This document shows, in pieces, positions 8,877 through 17,605 of a DNA stretch of 64,000 nt; position 1 is the stretch's first letter; each line of letters opens with the position of its first letter. Under the pieces are notes generated by a model that saw only the letters and a program-made list of their open reading frames with translations, did not search any database and was not told where the DNA came from. The stretch comes from Variovorax paradoxus B4 (GTDB lineage: Bacteria > Pseudomonadota > Gammaproteobacteria > Burkholderiales > Burkholderiaceae_C): NCBI RefSeq assembly GCF_000463015.1, contig NC_022247.1:3472001-3536000 (forward strand), given 5' to 3'. Made by a program: the position numbers and the translations under genes.

Positions 8877-9854
8877 ATGCGTATCTACGTTGCTGGTCAT
8901 CGCGGAATGGTGGGGCAGTCTCTCGTGAAGCGCCTGAGCAGCCTCGGGCACGAGGTCGTCACGCGCAGCCACGAGGAACTCGATCTTCTCGACCAGGATG
9001 CCGTTCGTCGCTTCTTCGCCACCGAGCGCGTCGACCAGGTGTACCTGGCGGCAGCGAAGGTCGGCGGCATCCACGCCAACATGACCTATCCGGCGGAGTT
9101 CATCTACCAGAACCTGCTGATTGCCGCCAATGTCACGCACCAGGCGTTCCTTGCGAACGTCAAGCGCCTGCTGTTCCTCGGCTCGAGCTGCATCTATCCG
9201 CGGCTGACCGAGCAGCCGATCCGCGAAGATGCGCTGCTCGGCGGCCAGCTCGAACCGACCAACGAGCCCTACGCCATCGCCAAGATCGCGGGCATCAAGC
9301 TGTGCGAGAGCTACAACCGCCAGTACGGCGCCTCGCACGGCATCGACTACCGCAGCGTGATGCCGTGCAACCTGTACGGCCCCGGGGACAACTACCACAT
9401 CGAGAACAGCCATGTGGTGCCGGCGCTGATCCGCCGCTTCCATCTTGCCAAGACCAGCAATGCGCCGGAGGTGCTGATCTGGGGCACGGGCCAGGCCAGG
9501 CGCGAGTTCCTCTACGTCGACGACATGGCCGAGGGCTGCACCACCGTGATGGGCCTGAGCCGCTCCGGCTACGAGCAGCACACCACCCCGATGTGCGCCC
9601 ACATCAACCTGGGCATGGGCGAGGACCAGTCGATCGCCGAGCTGGCGCAACTGGTCGGCGAGGTCGTGGGCTACCGGGGCCGGATCCGGTTCGACCCCTC
9701 GCGGCCGGACGGCGCGCCGAGAAAGCTGCTCGACGTGTCGTGCGCAGCCGCCCTCGGATGGCACCCCACGGTGCCGCTGTCCGAAGGCCTGCGCCGCACC
9801 TATGCGGACTACCAGAAGTCGCTGCAGCCCGTCCAGGAGCTGGCGCACGCCTGA
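8877..9854 (+). CDS. fcl: GDP-L-fucose synthase
   Basis: This 325-residue SDR-fold enzyme converts GDP-4-keto-6-deoxy-mannose to GDP-L-fucose with NADPH. Visible: N-terminal nucleotide-binding [12 protein letters not shown], the diagnostic [28 protein letters not shown] (catalytic Ser near 103-104) and YAIAK (Tyr132, Lys136). Length matches E. coli Fcl/WcaG (321). The partner GDP-mannose 4,6-dehydratase is not in the window; its substrate supplier ManC is (17606). A 68-base gap with AT-richer sequence precedes it, possibly an internal promoter. It points to fucose in the polymer. Confidence 0.95.
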   Translation: MRIYVAGHRGMVGQSLVKRLSSLGHEVVTRSHEELDLLDQDAVRRFFATERVDQVYLAAAKVGGIHANMTYPAEFIYQNLLIAANVTHQAFLANVKRLLFLGSSCIYPRLTEQPIREDALLGGQLEPTNEPYAIAKIAGIKLCESYNRQYGASHGIDYRSVMPCNLYGPGDNYHIENSHVVPALIRRFHLAKTSNAPEVLIWGTGQARREFLYVDDMAEGCTTVMGLSRSGYEQHTTPMCAHINLGMGEDQSIAELAQLVGEVVGYRGRIRFDPSRPDGAPRKLLDVSCAAALGWHPTVPLSEGLRRTYADYQKSLQPVQELAHA

Positions 9855-9896
9855 GCCCGCACCGCCCCCCACGCAAGAACAAGCACAAGGCCTTCC

Positions 9897-11219
9897 ATGA
9901 GAGCGCTTTCCTTCTGGTCAGGCATCGCCATTGCGTTCCTGTGCGGCTCGATCGAGCCGGCCTGGGGCTATGCGGCGGTGTGCGCGCTGTCGCTGGTACA
10001 GCTGTCGATGCTCGGCGCTCCGGGGGCCAGCGTCTTCCTGCTGATCCACTACGCCACGATCCTGACCTACTTCTCGCTGGCGCCGGCGATGCAGATCGCC
10101 GCCGACGTTTCGTTCTGGGACACGGGCGTGATCGGTCCGGTCGCGCACATGCAGGCGCTGACACTGCTGCTGCTGTACATGGCGGGTGTGGAGGCCGCCC
10201 GGTTCGGCATGCGCGATACGCCTGCGCTGGCGCCGGCCGATGCGGGCCACCAGATGCAGTCGGCCGGCGTGGCCCACCCCGCGCTGCTGCTCCTGAGCGG
10301 TGCGATCTCGGCGTTTGCCTCGCTGTTCATCCGCCCCGACCTGAACTTCATCGCGCGCGGCATTCCGGGAGCCGACGAAAGTCTTCCGGTCGACTACATC
10401 GTCTATTCGACGCTGCCCAAGCTCATCGTGCTGATCTGCTTCGTGGCACTGACGATCCATGCCGTGCGCCGCCGCACGGTCTGGTCATGGTGCGCCGCAG
10501 GCCTTGCGCTGGCGATGGCCGCCTTCGCCGCGAACCCGGTCAACACGGCGCGGCAGGTCTTGCTGATCGGGCTGCTGCCGCTCTTCATCCACGCACTGGG
10601 CCGAGGGTGGCGCTGGACGCTGGCCTTGCTGATCTTCGGTGCCATCGCGGGCCTCGGCCCGGTGCTCAACCTGGTGTCGCGCGGCACGTTCTGGGGCGAA
10701 TCGCTCACCACCTTTCCCTACAGCCAGGACTTCGACGCGATGTACGTCGTGGCCGGAATCATCGAGCGCGCATCCGAGCCCGAGCTCGGATGGGGGCGCT
10801 ACCTGCTGTCGGCTTTCTCGTTCATCCTGCCGCGGGACCTGAAGCTGTTTCCGGACTTCGATCCGCTGGGGTGGCCCGCCATCCTGGGCAACTTCTCGCA
10901 AGCCAACCTGTCGCTTCCGCCTTTCACGACCGCGTACTTCGACTTCGGACTGGCCGGTCCCGTGATGTTCGGCCTCGCGATCTCGGCCGGCTTCCGGGTG
11001 CTGGACAGGATGGTGGATCCGCGCGCCGCGCTGTCCGGCAGCTACCTGTGCGCGCTGGTGCTGCTGGCCGCCTACGTGCCGTTCCTGCGCGGTCCGATCC
11101 TCGGCTGGGGACCGTTCGCGGCATCGGGGCTGATTGCGGCGCTGCTCGCCGGGCTGTTGAGTTCGCGCTTCCGCCCGGTACGCCGCCGCGCGGCACCGTA
11201 TGCCTCCGGCGCGGTGTGA
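9897..11219 (+). CDS. Wzy-like polysaccharide polymerase / O-antigen ligase-type membrane protein
   Basis: This 440-residue polytopic membrane protein has about 10-12 hydrophobic segments and a larger loop near 255-330 containing short charged stretches, the layout of Wzy polymerases. It lies between GDP-fucose synthase and glycosyltransferases, where a polymerase is otherwise missing from the cluster. Wzy proteins are poorly conserved in sequence, so the call rests on topology and context. It would join repeat units on the periplasmic side. Confidence 0.7.
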   Translation: MRALSFWSGIAIAFLCGSIEPAWGYAAVCALSLVQLSMLGAPGASVFLLIHYATILTYFSLAPAMQIAADVSFWDTGVIGPVAHMQALTLLLLYMAGVEAARFGMRDTPALAPADAGHQMQSAGVAHPALLLLSGAISAFASLFIRPDLNFIARGIPGADESLPVDYIVYSTLPKLIVLICFVALTIHAVRRRTVWSWCAAGLALAMAAFAANPVNTARQVLLIGLLPLFIHALGRGWRWTLALLIFGAIAGLGPVLNLVSRGTFWGESLTTFPYSQDFDAMYVVAGIIERASEPELGWGRYLLSAFSFILPRDLKLFPDFDPLGWPAILGNFSQANLSLPPFTTAYFDFGLAGPVMFGLAISAGFRVLDRMVDPRAALSGSYLCALVLLAAYVPFLRGPILGWGPFAASGLIAALLAGLLSSRFRPVRRRAAPYASGAV

Positions 11220-11227
11220 GGTTCACC

Positions 11228-12325
11228 ATGTACAAGTACCTGTTCTACGACACGATCCGCCTCAACCGCGGCGCGGGCGGCGTGCTGAACGTGTCCGACC
11301 TCCTGCTGCGCAGGATGCGCCTGTGCAAGGGCGACCACATCCAGCCGGTGAGCGAACTGCATCCGCGCCTCTTCGCCGCCGCGCGGCGCCTGCGCCTCAG
11401 CCGGTTCCTGGTCGAGATACTGCTCTACAACTACCACCGGCTGCGGGCACTGGTATCGGGCGAGCAGGTGTTCTCGCTGTTCCCGAACTACTTCCTCCCG
11501 TTCACGCTTTTCGGGCGCCACCGGGATTCGATCGTGATCGTCCACGATCTGCAGTACCGGTACTACCCGGCGTATTTCAGCCGCACCAAGCGCCTGTGGC
11601 TCGACTGGAGCCTCAGGCGCGTCGCGCACAGCGCGGCCGACGTGGTCTTCATCAGCAGGAGCAGCCAGCAGGATTTCGAGCGGCACTTCGGGCGCTGCGA
11701 GCATGCGACAGTCATCTTCAATCCGGTGGAGGCCACGCGCGCAGCAGGCCCGGCCGAACCGGCCGCACCGTCCCGCGAGCCGCCCGTCGGCAAGCGCTAC
11801 CTGATCGCGTCCTACCACTACTACCCGCACAAGAATTTCGGCGGCACGCTGAAGCTGTTCGAGCGCATGAAGCGCGAGGGCCTGGTCGACTGGCTCGACA
11901 TCACGGGCAACGGCGCGGCCGATGTCCAGAGAATGGTCGCCGGCATGGCGCCCGACCTCGGCAGCTGTGTGCGGCACCGCGGGCTGGTCTCGCGCCAGGA
12001 ATTGACGCGGCTTTATTGCGGGGCGACGGCCTTCATCTCGCTGTCCGCCTTCGAAGGCTTCAACCTCTCGGCCGCCGAAGCCGCCACGCTGGGCGTGCCG
12101 CTGCTGCTCTCGGACATCCCGGTGCACCGGGAGCTGTTCGGCGGCTACGCCTTCTTCATCGGCAGCGAGCCGTGCGACCTGGGCCAGCTGTCGCGGTACC
12201 TGGACGAACACCGGGACACGCAACCGGCCTGGCTGCATGCCGAAGCCTGCGCGCCCGGGGCAGTGGCCAGGCGCTATCTCATGCTCAAGCGCGAGGCCGT
12301 CTGGCTTGCCGGGGCCATGCAATGA
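11228..12325 (+). CDS. Glycosyltransferase, GT4-like (GT-B fold)
   Basis: This 365-residue protein has the C-terminal GT-B signature AFEGFNLSAAEA (the E-x7-E nucleotide-sugar site) near 270-290 and YLIASYHYYPHKNFGGTLKLF at the start of the second Rossmann domain. HDLQYRYYP near 105 is typical of mannosyl/rhamnosyl GT4 enzymes. It has no membrane segment and is probably a cytoplasmic enzyme adding one sugar of the repeat unit. ATG 11228 is 8 bases after the preceding stop. Its stop overlaps the next start as ATGA. Confidence 0.87.
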   Translation: MYKYLFYDTIRLNRGAGGVLNVSDLLLRRMRLCKGDHIQPVSELHPRLFAAARRLRLSRFLVEILLYNYHRLRALVSGEQVFSLFPNYFLPFTLFGRHRDSIVIVHDLQYRYYPAYFSRTKRLWLDWSLRRVAHSAADVVFISRSSQQDFERHFGRCEHATVIFNPVEATRAAGPAEPAAPSREPPVGKRYLIASYHYYPHKNFGGTLKLFERMKREGLVDWLDITGNGAADVQRMVAGMAPDLGSCVRHRGLVSRQELTRLYCGATAFISLSAFEGFNLSAAEAATLGVPLLLSDIPVHRELFGGYAFFIGSEPCDLGQLSRYLDEHRDTQPAWLHAEACAPGAVARRYLMLKREAVWLAGAMQ

Positions 12326-13251
12326 CACGAACCGCATGCGCTCTTCGATGGCTGCTCGCGGCATGGCTGCTCGGCGCGGCCTGCGCGGCGCCGGCAACGG
12401 CGGCTACCGGCTTCGGCGTGATGGTGCACTACCTGCCCGACAGGCAGTCGATCGCCGATGCTGCCCGCTTCGACGTCGATGCCTTTGCGGCATCGCTCGC
12501 GCAGATGCGTGCGTCCCACCTCATCCTGACGCTCGGGCAGAACAACGGCCAGTACATTGCGCCGAATGCAGCGCTCGAAGCGCTGTGCCCGCGCAGTGCC
12601 GCGAACCGGCCGCCGCGCGACCTGCCGCTGGAGATCGGCCGCGCGCTGCGCAACCACGACATTGCCCTGGTGCTCTACCTGCCGTTTCGCGCGCCCCAGG
12701 CCGACCCCGAGCTGATGCACTGCCTGGGCGACATCTCCGAGCAGGAGCCGCCGCCGGCGCACTTCGTCGCCGCATGGGCCGCGGTGATCCGCGACTGGTC
12801 GCAGCACTACGGTGCGCTCGCCAGGGGCTGGTGGTTCGACGGCGTCTACAACACCCGGGGCATCTCGCCGGTCGGCTGGGATTCGCTCTGCGCCGCGGCA
12901 CGCAGCGGCGCCCCCGACCGGTGGCTGGCCTTCAATGCCGGCGAAGGCGCGGCGCGCTTCAGCGCCAAGGCCGCGCCGTGCCAGAACCTGATGGCCGGCG
13001 AGTACATGCAGCCTCCCACGCAATTCGGCGCGCTGCGGTCGGAGCTGAAGTTCCACCTGCTGACGCCGCTCGGCGCCTCGTGGGGCCAGCCGACGCCGCC
13101 GCGCTTCACGGCCGCCCAGGTGCGCGGCTGGATCGCGCAGGCGAACGCCCACGGCGGGCTGTTCACGCTCGACCTGCCGCTGGATGCCGACTTCCGGTTT
13201 CTCCCCTCCCACGTCGCGCTGGTCCGCAGCGCCACGGCGCCCCGTCCCTGA
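12322..13251 (+). CDS. Secreted GH29-like (alpha-L-fucosidase family) protein
   Basis: This 309-residue protein has a clear signal peptide (hydrophobic core LLAAWLLGAACA, cleavage near APATAA). The mature part follows the GH29 order: FGVMVHYLP (like FGxxxHWG), FDVDAFAASLAQM then HLILTLGQNNGQY (like the LTxKHHDGF segment), RDLPLEIGRALRNHDIALVLYLP, and WWFDGVYN near 175, where the Asp is the expected nucleophile. It is shorter than normal fucosidases (about 450), lacking the C-terminal beta domain. Between glycosyltransferases in a fucose-polymer operon it may trim or release the product in the periplasm. The family call is from motif order only. Confidence 0.62.
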   Translation: MTRTACALRWLLAAWLLGAACAAPATAATGFGVMVHYLPDRQSIADAARFDVDAFAASLAQMRASHLILTLGQNNGQYIAPNAALEALCPRSAANRPPRDLPLEIGRALRNHDIALVLYLPFRAPQADPELMHCLGDISEQEPPPAHFVAAWAAVIRDWSQHYGALARGWWFDGVYNTRGISPVGWDSLCAAARSGAPDRWLAFNAGEGAARFSAKAAPCQNLMAGEYMQPPTQFGALRSELKFHLLTPLGASWGQPTPPRFTAAQVRGWIAQANAHGGLFTLDLPLDADFRFLPSHVALVRSATAPRP

Positions 13252-13255
13252 CTGC

Positions 13256-14194
13256 ATGACCATGAACAACGACCTTCCCTTCATCGTGGTGGAAGACCGC
13301 CAGAACAAGTCCCTGCTGCTGTGCCGCGAATCGGCGGCGCGTGCGCAGGAACCGCTGATCGTGCTGTCGGCCACCGACGCCGGGCCCGGCTACGAGCGCC
13401 TGTGCCGCACCTATGTGCACCTGTCGAGCAATCCGCCGGAGTTCGAGAAGATCTGCTTCCGGCGCTACTTCCTGCTGTCGGAATATCTGCGTGCCCATCC
13501 CGAGCACCGCGAGTTCGTGCTGATCGACAGCGACGTGCTGCTGTTCCGGGGCGTCGGCGCGCACATCCGGCGCGTGGCCGGAAAGGCGGATTTCTCCGGC
13601 TCGTACAGGCGCCCCGACGATGGCTGGGACCCCTGCCAGATCTCGCCGCACGTCAGCTACTGGACCGCAGCGGGCCTGCAGCAGTTCATCGCGTTCCTGC
13701 TCAACACCTACGCAACGCCCTCCGGCCGCAGGAAGCTGCGCGCCATCGCGGCCCGGTTTGCCGCCAGGGGCCTGCGCGGCGGGGTATCGGACATGACCCT
13801 GCTGCACCTCTGGGCCCATGCGAGCGGCAATGCGGCGCCCATCAACCGGGTGTTCGGCGGGCGCGTGATCGACCACAACATCAACGGCGGGCACAACCTG
13901 CTCGCGAACGAATTCCAGGGCCGGGGCGGCGCCAAGCGCCTCGTGTTCGTCGACGGCCAGCCCTGCCTGGTCACGCCCGCGGGCGACCTGGTGAACGTGC
14001 TGGCCCTGCACTTCCAGGGCAGCGCCAAGATTGCGATGTCGCACGTGCTGCACGGCCGGGTGCGCACGGTCGCCCTGCTCACGGCCGCGCTGCGGCTGGC
14101 GCGCCGGGCCAAGAACTGGGCCTTCGGCGTGCGCCGGCTGGCGCAGCGCCCCGCGGGCGGCGCGCGCTTCGCCGGTGCGGCCGAGCCGAAATGA
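13256..14194 (+). CDS. Putative glycosyltransferase with DxD motif (GT-A-like)
   Basis: This 312-residue cytoplasmic protein has EFVLIDSDVLLF near 88-99, where DSD fits the metal/nucleotide-sugar-binding DxD of GT-A enzymes; other family motifs are not obvious. A later HNINGGHNLL segment and a basic tail are seen. It sits 4 bases after the GH29-like gene and just before the flippase, in the glycosyltransferase block. ATG 13256 (MTMNND) is the start that fits the spacing; ATG 13262 is also possible. Family assignment is weak. Confidence 0.65.
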   Translation: MTMNNDLPFIVVEDRQNKSLLLCRESAARAQEPLIVLSATDAGPGYERLCRTYVHLSSNPPEFEKICFRRYFLLSEYLRAHPEHREFVLIDSDVLLFRGVGAHIRRVAGKADFSGSYRRPDDGWDPCQISPHVSYWTAAGLQQFIAFLLNTYATPSGRRKLRAIAARFAARGLRGGVSDMTLLHLWAHASGNAAPINRVFGGRVIDHNINGGHNLLANEFQGRGGAKRLVFVDGQPCLVTPAGDLVNVLALHFQGSAKIAMSHVLHGRVRTVALLTAALRLARRAKNWAFGVRRLAQRPAGGARFAGAAEPK

Positions 14195-14225
14195 CACCGC
14201 CTCCCGCACGCAACCAGTCACGGCC

Positions 14226-15491
14226 ATGAACATCCTGCACCGCACCGTCGAACTCACCGGCATGCACGCGGTGCGGCTTCACGGCGTGGGGGCGCTGGCT
14301 TCGCGGCTCTATGTGTACCTCGCGGGTTTCGCGGCGCTGTTCCTGATGGCCGCGCACGTCTCGCCTTCGGACTTCGGCGAATACTCGATCTACCAGTCGG
14401 TGATGGAAGTGGCGCTGGTGGTGGCCATGCTGGGCAGTCCGCTGCTCTTCGCGCGCCATGCCGCCACCGTGCCGCCGGGCGTGCGCCGCGGCGACGTGGT
14501 CCGCACGCTGGCCGTCGGGCTTCCGCTGGCCGCGCTTCTGAGCGCCGCCGTCCTGCGCATCCAGCACCTGCCGGTGGCGGGCGCGCCTTTCGCGCTGCTG
14601 ATGGCGGCGCTCGCGGTGTTCTCGTTCATGAGCCTGCGCCTGTCGTACAGCCGGGGTCTGGGCCGTGCCGGCCTGCTCAACCTGGAGGGAGGCATCCGCT
14701 CGACCATCCTGGTCATCGGCGTGGCGGCTTTCGTCGCGTGGGGCGCCGAGCTGCGCGCGACGCAACTGCTGCTCATCAACCTGCTGGCCTTCCTGCTGGT
14801 GGGCGCGGCCTGCATGCAGACCCGCTGGGTCGTGGGCCCGCCGCCCGGACGCGCCGCCCTCGAGCTGGCGTCGCAGGGCAGCGCCACCGTCTATTCGCTG
14901 CTGATGTTCCTGCTTCGCAAGTCGGACCTGCTGGTGGTGGCCTTCTTCATGCCGCTCGGGTATGTGGGCGCCTTCAAGATCGCCTTCCTGCTGGCGGAGG
15001 CTCCGTCGCAGTTCGTGCAGGCCTTTCTCTACACCAAGACGCGTCCCATGCTGGGCACCGATGCCGCGAGCTCAGACGGCTCGGAGCTGCGGCTGGCGAA
15101 GCACTCGTTCCTGCTGGGCTGCGCGCTCTTCGCCGGGCTCGCCGTGGTGATCACGGCCGCCGCGCCGCTGCTGAAGGTCGGGCGCGAGTCGCTCGAGATC
15201 TTCCTGTGCATGACGCCCTACTTCCTGCTGCGCACCTACACGGTCCACCACGAGATGCTGCTCGCGCTCAAGGTGCCGATGGGCTCGCTGGGATGGTGGG
15301 CGCTCGCCGAGGTGCTGCTGCGGCTCCTGTCGTACGGCGCCGTGGTTTCAATCTTTCCCGGCAAGCCGCACTACGTGTTCTTCATTGCCGCCGTTTCCGA
15401 CCTGCTCCTCTACGAGGTGCGGATGCGTGCGCTGTTCGGCTTCTTTCCGCTCGCGCGGCTGGTTCGCGGTTCCTTCCCGAGGCCTTCATGA
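14226..15491 (+). CDS. Wzx-like lipid-linked oligosaccharide flippase
   Basis: This 421-residue polytopic protein has about 12 hydrophobic helices and the MOP-superfamily start GALASRLYVYLAGFAALFLM followed by SPSDFGEYSIYQSVM (the typical L.P.EFG.Y segment). It would flip undecaprenyl-linked repeat units to the periplasmic face. It completes the Wzx/Wzy/Wzc/Wza set. Its stop overlaps the next start as ATGA. Confidence 0.85.
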   Translation: MNILHRTVELTGMHAVRLHGVGALASRLYVYLAGFAALFLMAAHVSPSDFGEYSIYQSVMEVALVVAMLGSPLLFARHAATVPPGVRRGDVVRTLAVGLPLAALLSAAVLRIQHLPVAGAPFALLMAALAVFSFMSLRLSYSRGLGRAGLLNLEGGIRSTILVIGVAAFVAWGAELRATQLLLINLLAFLLVGAACMQTRWVVGPPPGRAALELASQGSATVYSLLMFLLRKSDLLVVAFFMPLGYVGAFKIAFLLAEAPSQFVQAFLYTKTRPMLGTDAASSDGSELRLAKHSFLLGCALFAGLAVVITAAAPLLKVGRESLEIFLCMTPYFLLRTYTVHHEMLLALKVPMGSLGWWALAEVLLRLLSYGAVVSIFPGKPHYVFFIAAVSDLLLYEVRMRALFGFFPLARLVRGSFPRPS

Positions 15492-16723
15492 AAATCTTGC
15501 TCTATTCGATGAACTTCACACCCGAGCTCGTCGGCATCGGCAAGTACTCGGGCGAGATGGCCCAGTGGCTGCATGCCAAGGGCCACGAGGTCCGGGTGAT
15601 TGCCTCGCCGCCGTTCTTTCCGCACTGGGCGCCGTTCGAAGGGCACTCGGCCTGGGCGTACCGCAAGACGGACTGGAACGGCATCACGGTCTGGCGCGCG
15701 CCCACCTGGGTGCCCGCGCGGCCGCGGGCGCTGGCGCGCATGGCGCATCTGTTCTCCTTCATGCTGTCGAGCATGCCGCTGCTCTTCGGGCAGATCCGCT
15801 GGAAGCCGGATCTGGTCTTCGTCGTGGAGCCGCCCCTTTTCTGCGCGCCGGCTGTGCTCTTCTTCTCGCGGATGCTCGGCATCAAGTCGTGGCTGCACAT
15901 CCAGGACTACGAGGTGGATGCCGCCTTCGACCTGGGCCTGGTGCGCGGCGCGCGGGTGCGGCGCTTCGCGCTCTCCGCGGAGCGCTGGCTCCTGAGCCGC
16001 TTCAGCCGGGTGTCGACCATCTCCGCCGCGATGCTCGACAAGGCCAGGAACAAGGGCATCGACGAAACCCGGCTGGTGCTTCTTCCCAATTGGGTGGACG
16101 TGCGCTCGATCTTCCCGCACCCGGGCGCCGCATCGGGCGCGAACGGCTACCGGGCCATGCTCGGCATTCCGGACGATGCGGTCGTGGTGCTCTATGCGGG
16201 CAGCCTGGGCAGCAAGCAGGGCATCGAACTGCTGGCCGATGCGGCGGGCCGGCTGGCGGCCGCCAGGCACATCCACTTCGTGCTCTGCGGCAACGGGCCG
16301 AGCCGCGAACCGCTGAAAGCCGCATGCGCCGGCCTGGACCACGTGCACTTTCTCGACCTGCAGCCGGCCGAGCGGCTCAACGAGCTGCTGGGAATGGCCG
16401 ACATCCACGTGCTGCCGCAGCGCGCTGACGCCGCGGACCTGGTGATGCCGTCGAAGCTGGGCGGCATGCTCGCGAGCGGCAAGGCCGTGATCGTCACGGC
16501 CCATGCGGGCACCGAGCTGAGCAACGTGGTGTCGGGCCGCGGCCTGGTGGTTGCGCCCGGCGACGCCGATGCGCTGGCCGAGGCCATCGCGCAGCTCGCC
16601 ACGTCGCGCCCGCAGCGCGAAGCCATGGGCGCGGCCGGCCGTTCGTTCGCCGAAACGCAGCTGGACCAGAACGCCATCCTGCAGCGCCTGGAGCGCGAGT
16701 TGCTGCGCTGCCTCGCCGACTGA
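15488..16723 (+). CDS. wcaI: Glycosyltransferase, WcaI family (colanic-acid type)
   Basis: This 411-residue GT4 enzyme follows E. coli WcaI closely in motif order: MKILLYSMNFTPELVGIGKY, EMAQWLHAKGHEVRVIASPP, WKPDLVFVVEPPLFCAP, LHIQDYEVDAAFDLGL, STISAAMLDKARNKGI, LPNWVDV, VLYAGSLGSKQGIE and DLVMPSKLGGMLASGK. WcaI is a fucosyltransferase of colanic acid synthesis, so with GDP-fucose synthase upstream it is the best candidate for adding fucose. It is the last gene of the tightly spaced + strand run (60-base gap follows). Confidence 0.9.
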   Translation: MKILLYSMNFTPELVGIGKYSGEMAQWLHAKGHEVRVIASPPFFPHWAPFEGHSAWAYRKTDWNGITVWRAPTWVPARPRALARMAHLFSFMLSSMPLLFGQIRWKPDLVFVVEPPLFCAPAVLFFSRMLGIKSWLHIQDYEVDAAFDLGLVRGARVRRFALSAERWLLSRFSRVSTISAAMLDKARNKGIDETRLVLLPNWVDVRSIFPHPGAASGANGYRAMLGIPDDAVVVLYAGSLGSKQGIELLADAAGRLAAARHIHFVLCGNGPSREPLKAACAGLDHVHFLDLQPAERLNELLGMADIHVLPQRADAADLVMPSKLGGMLASGKAVIVTAHAGTELSNVVSGRGLVVAPGDADALAEAIAQLATSRPQREAMGAAGRSFAETQLDQNAILQRLERELLRCLAD

Positions 16724-16783
16724 CACCGCACGCCACGGCCACCACGCACCTTCACTCCCTCCAACTCCAACCTGGGGATCCAC

Positions 16784-17572
16784 ATGTCCGACACCATTCC
16801 TCCTTCCGACACGCCGGATCCCGGCCGCATGCCGGAGCGCCGGAAAACCAATCCGCCGGGCCTCTGTCCACCGCCCGAACCGCTGTGGCCGCACTTCCTC
16901 ACCGGGCAGGAAGACGCACCGGTGCGCGTACTGCTCATCGACGACGACGAATTCATGCGGCGCGTGATCGCCCAGGAATTGCTGTCGGACATGCGCATCC
17001 AGCTCGAAGGGCAAGGCAGCAGCGTGCGCGATGGCCGCCGCCTGCTGGCGACCCATGAGTTCGACGTGCTGATGGTCGACCTGCGGCTTGGCGACGGATC
17101 GGGCTTCGATCTGATCCGCGAGGCGCGCAAGCTGCACCGCTACTGCGAAATCATCGTGATCTCCGCGCTGGAGGACGATGCCCACGTGATGCACGCGTTC
17201 GAGCTCGGCGCCACCGGCTACCTGCTCAAGCACGCCTGGCTGCAGAGCTTTGCCGAGGCCGTGCTGCAGGTGGTCAACGGCGGCGCGGCCATCACGCCCA
17301 AGCTGACGCGCCGGCTGCTGACGCGCATGAACCTGCACGGCAGCGGCGAACGGCCCGCAACGGAGGCGCCGCTGCGCGAGGCGACGTTGACCGCGCGCGA
17401 ACGTGAGGTCCTGCGCTTCGTGGCGCGCGGCTGCGTTTCCAAGGAGATCAGCATGAGGCTCGGGATCTCGGGGCAGACCGTCAACGCCCACATCAAGAAC
17501 ATCTACAAGAAGCTGCACGTGCATTCGCGCGCGCAGGCGGTGAGCCTGGCCACCCACACCGGCCAGCTCTGA
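16784..17572 (+). CDS. Response regulator, NarL/LuxR type
   Basis: This 262-residue protein has a Pro-rich 45-residue N-terminal extension, a receiver domain (VRVLLIDDDEF, phospho-acceptor Asp99 in MVDLRLGDGSG, ISALEDDAHVMHAFELGATGYLLK), then a C-terminal LuxR-type helix-turn-helix (LTAREREVLRFVARGCVSKEI, GISGQTVNAHIKNIYKKLHV). No sensor kinase is in the window. Embedded between the glycosyltransferases and manC, it probably controls polysaccharide expression. GGGGA just before ATG 16784 supports the start. Confidence 0.92.
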   Translation: MSDTIPPSDTPDPGRMPERRKTNPPGLCPPPEPLWPHFLTGQEDAPVRVLLIDDDEFMRRVIAQELLSDMRIQLEGQGSSVRDGRRLLATHEFDVLMVDLRLGDGSGFDLIREARKLHRYCEIIVISALEDDAHVMHAFELGATGYLLKHAWLQSFAEAVLQVVNGGAAITPKLTRRLLTRMNLHGSGERPATEAPLREATLTAREREVLRFVARGCVSKEISMRLGISGQTVNAHIKNIYKKLHVHSRAQAVSLATHTGQL

Positions 17573-17605
17573 GCAAAGCGCCCACCACTTCACCAGGATG
17601 ACGCC

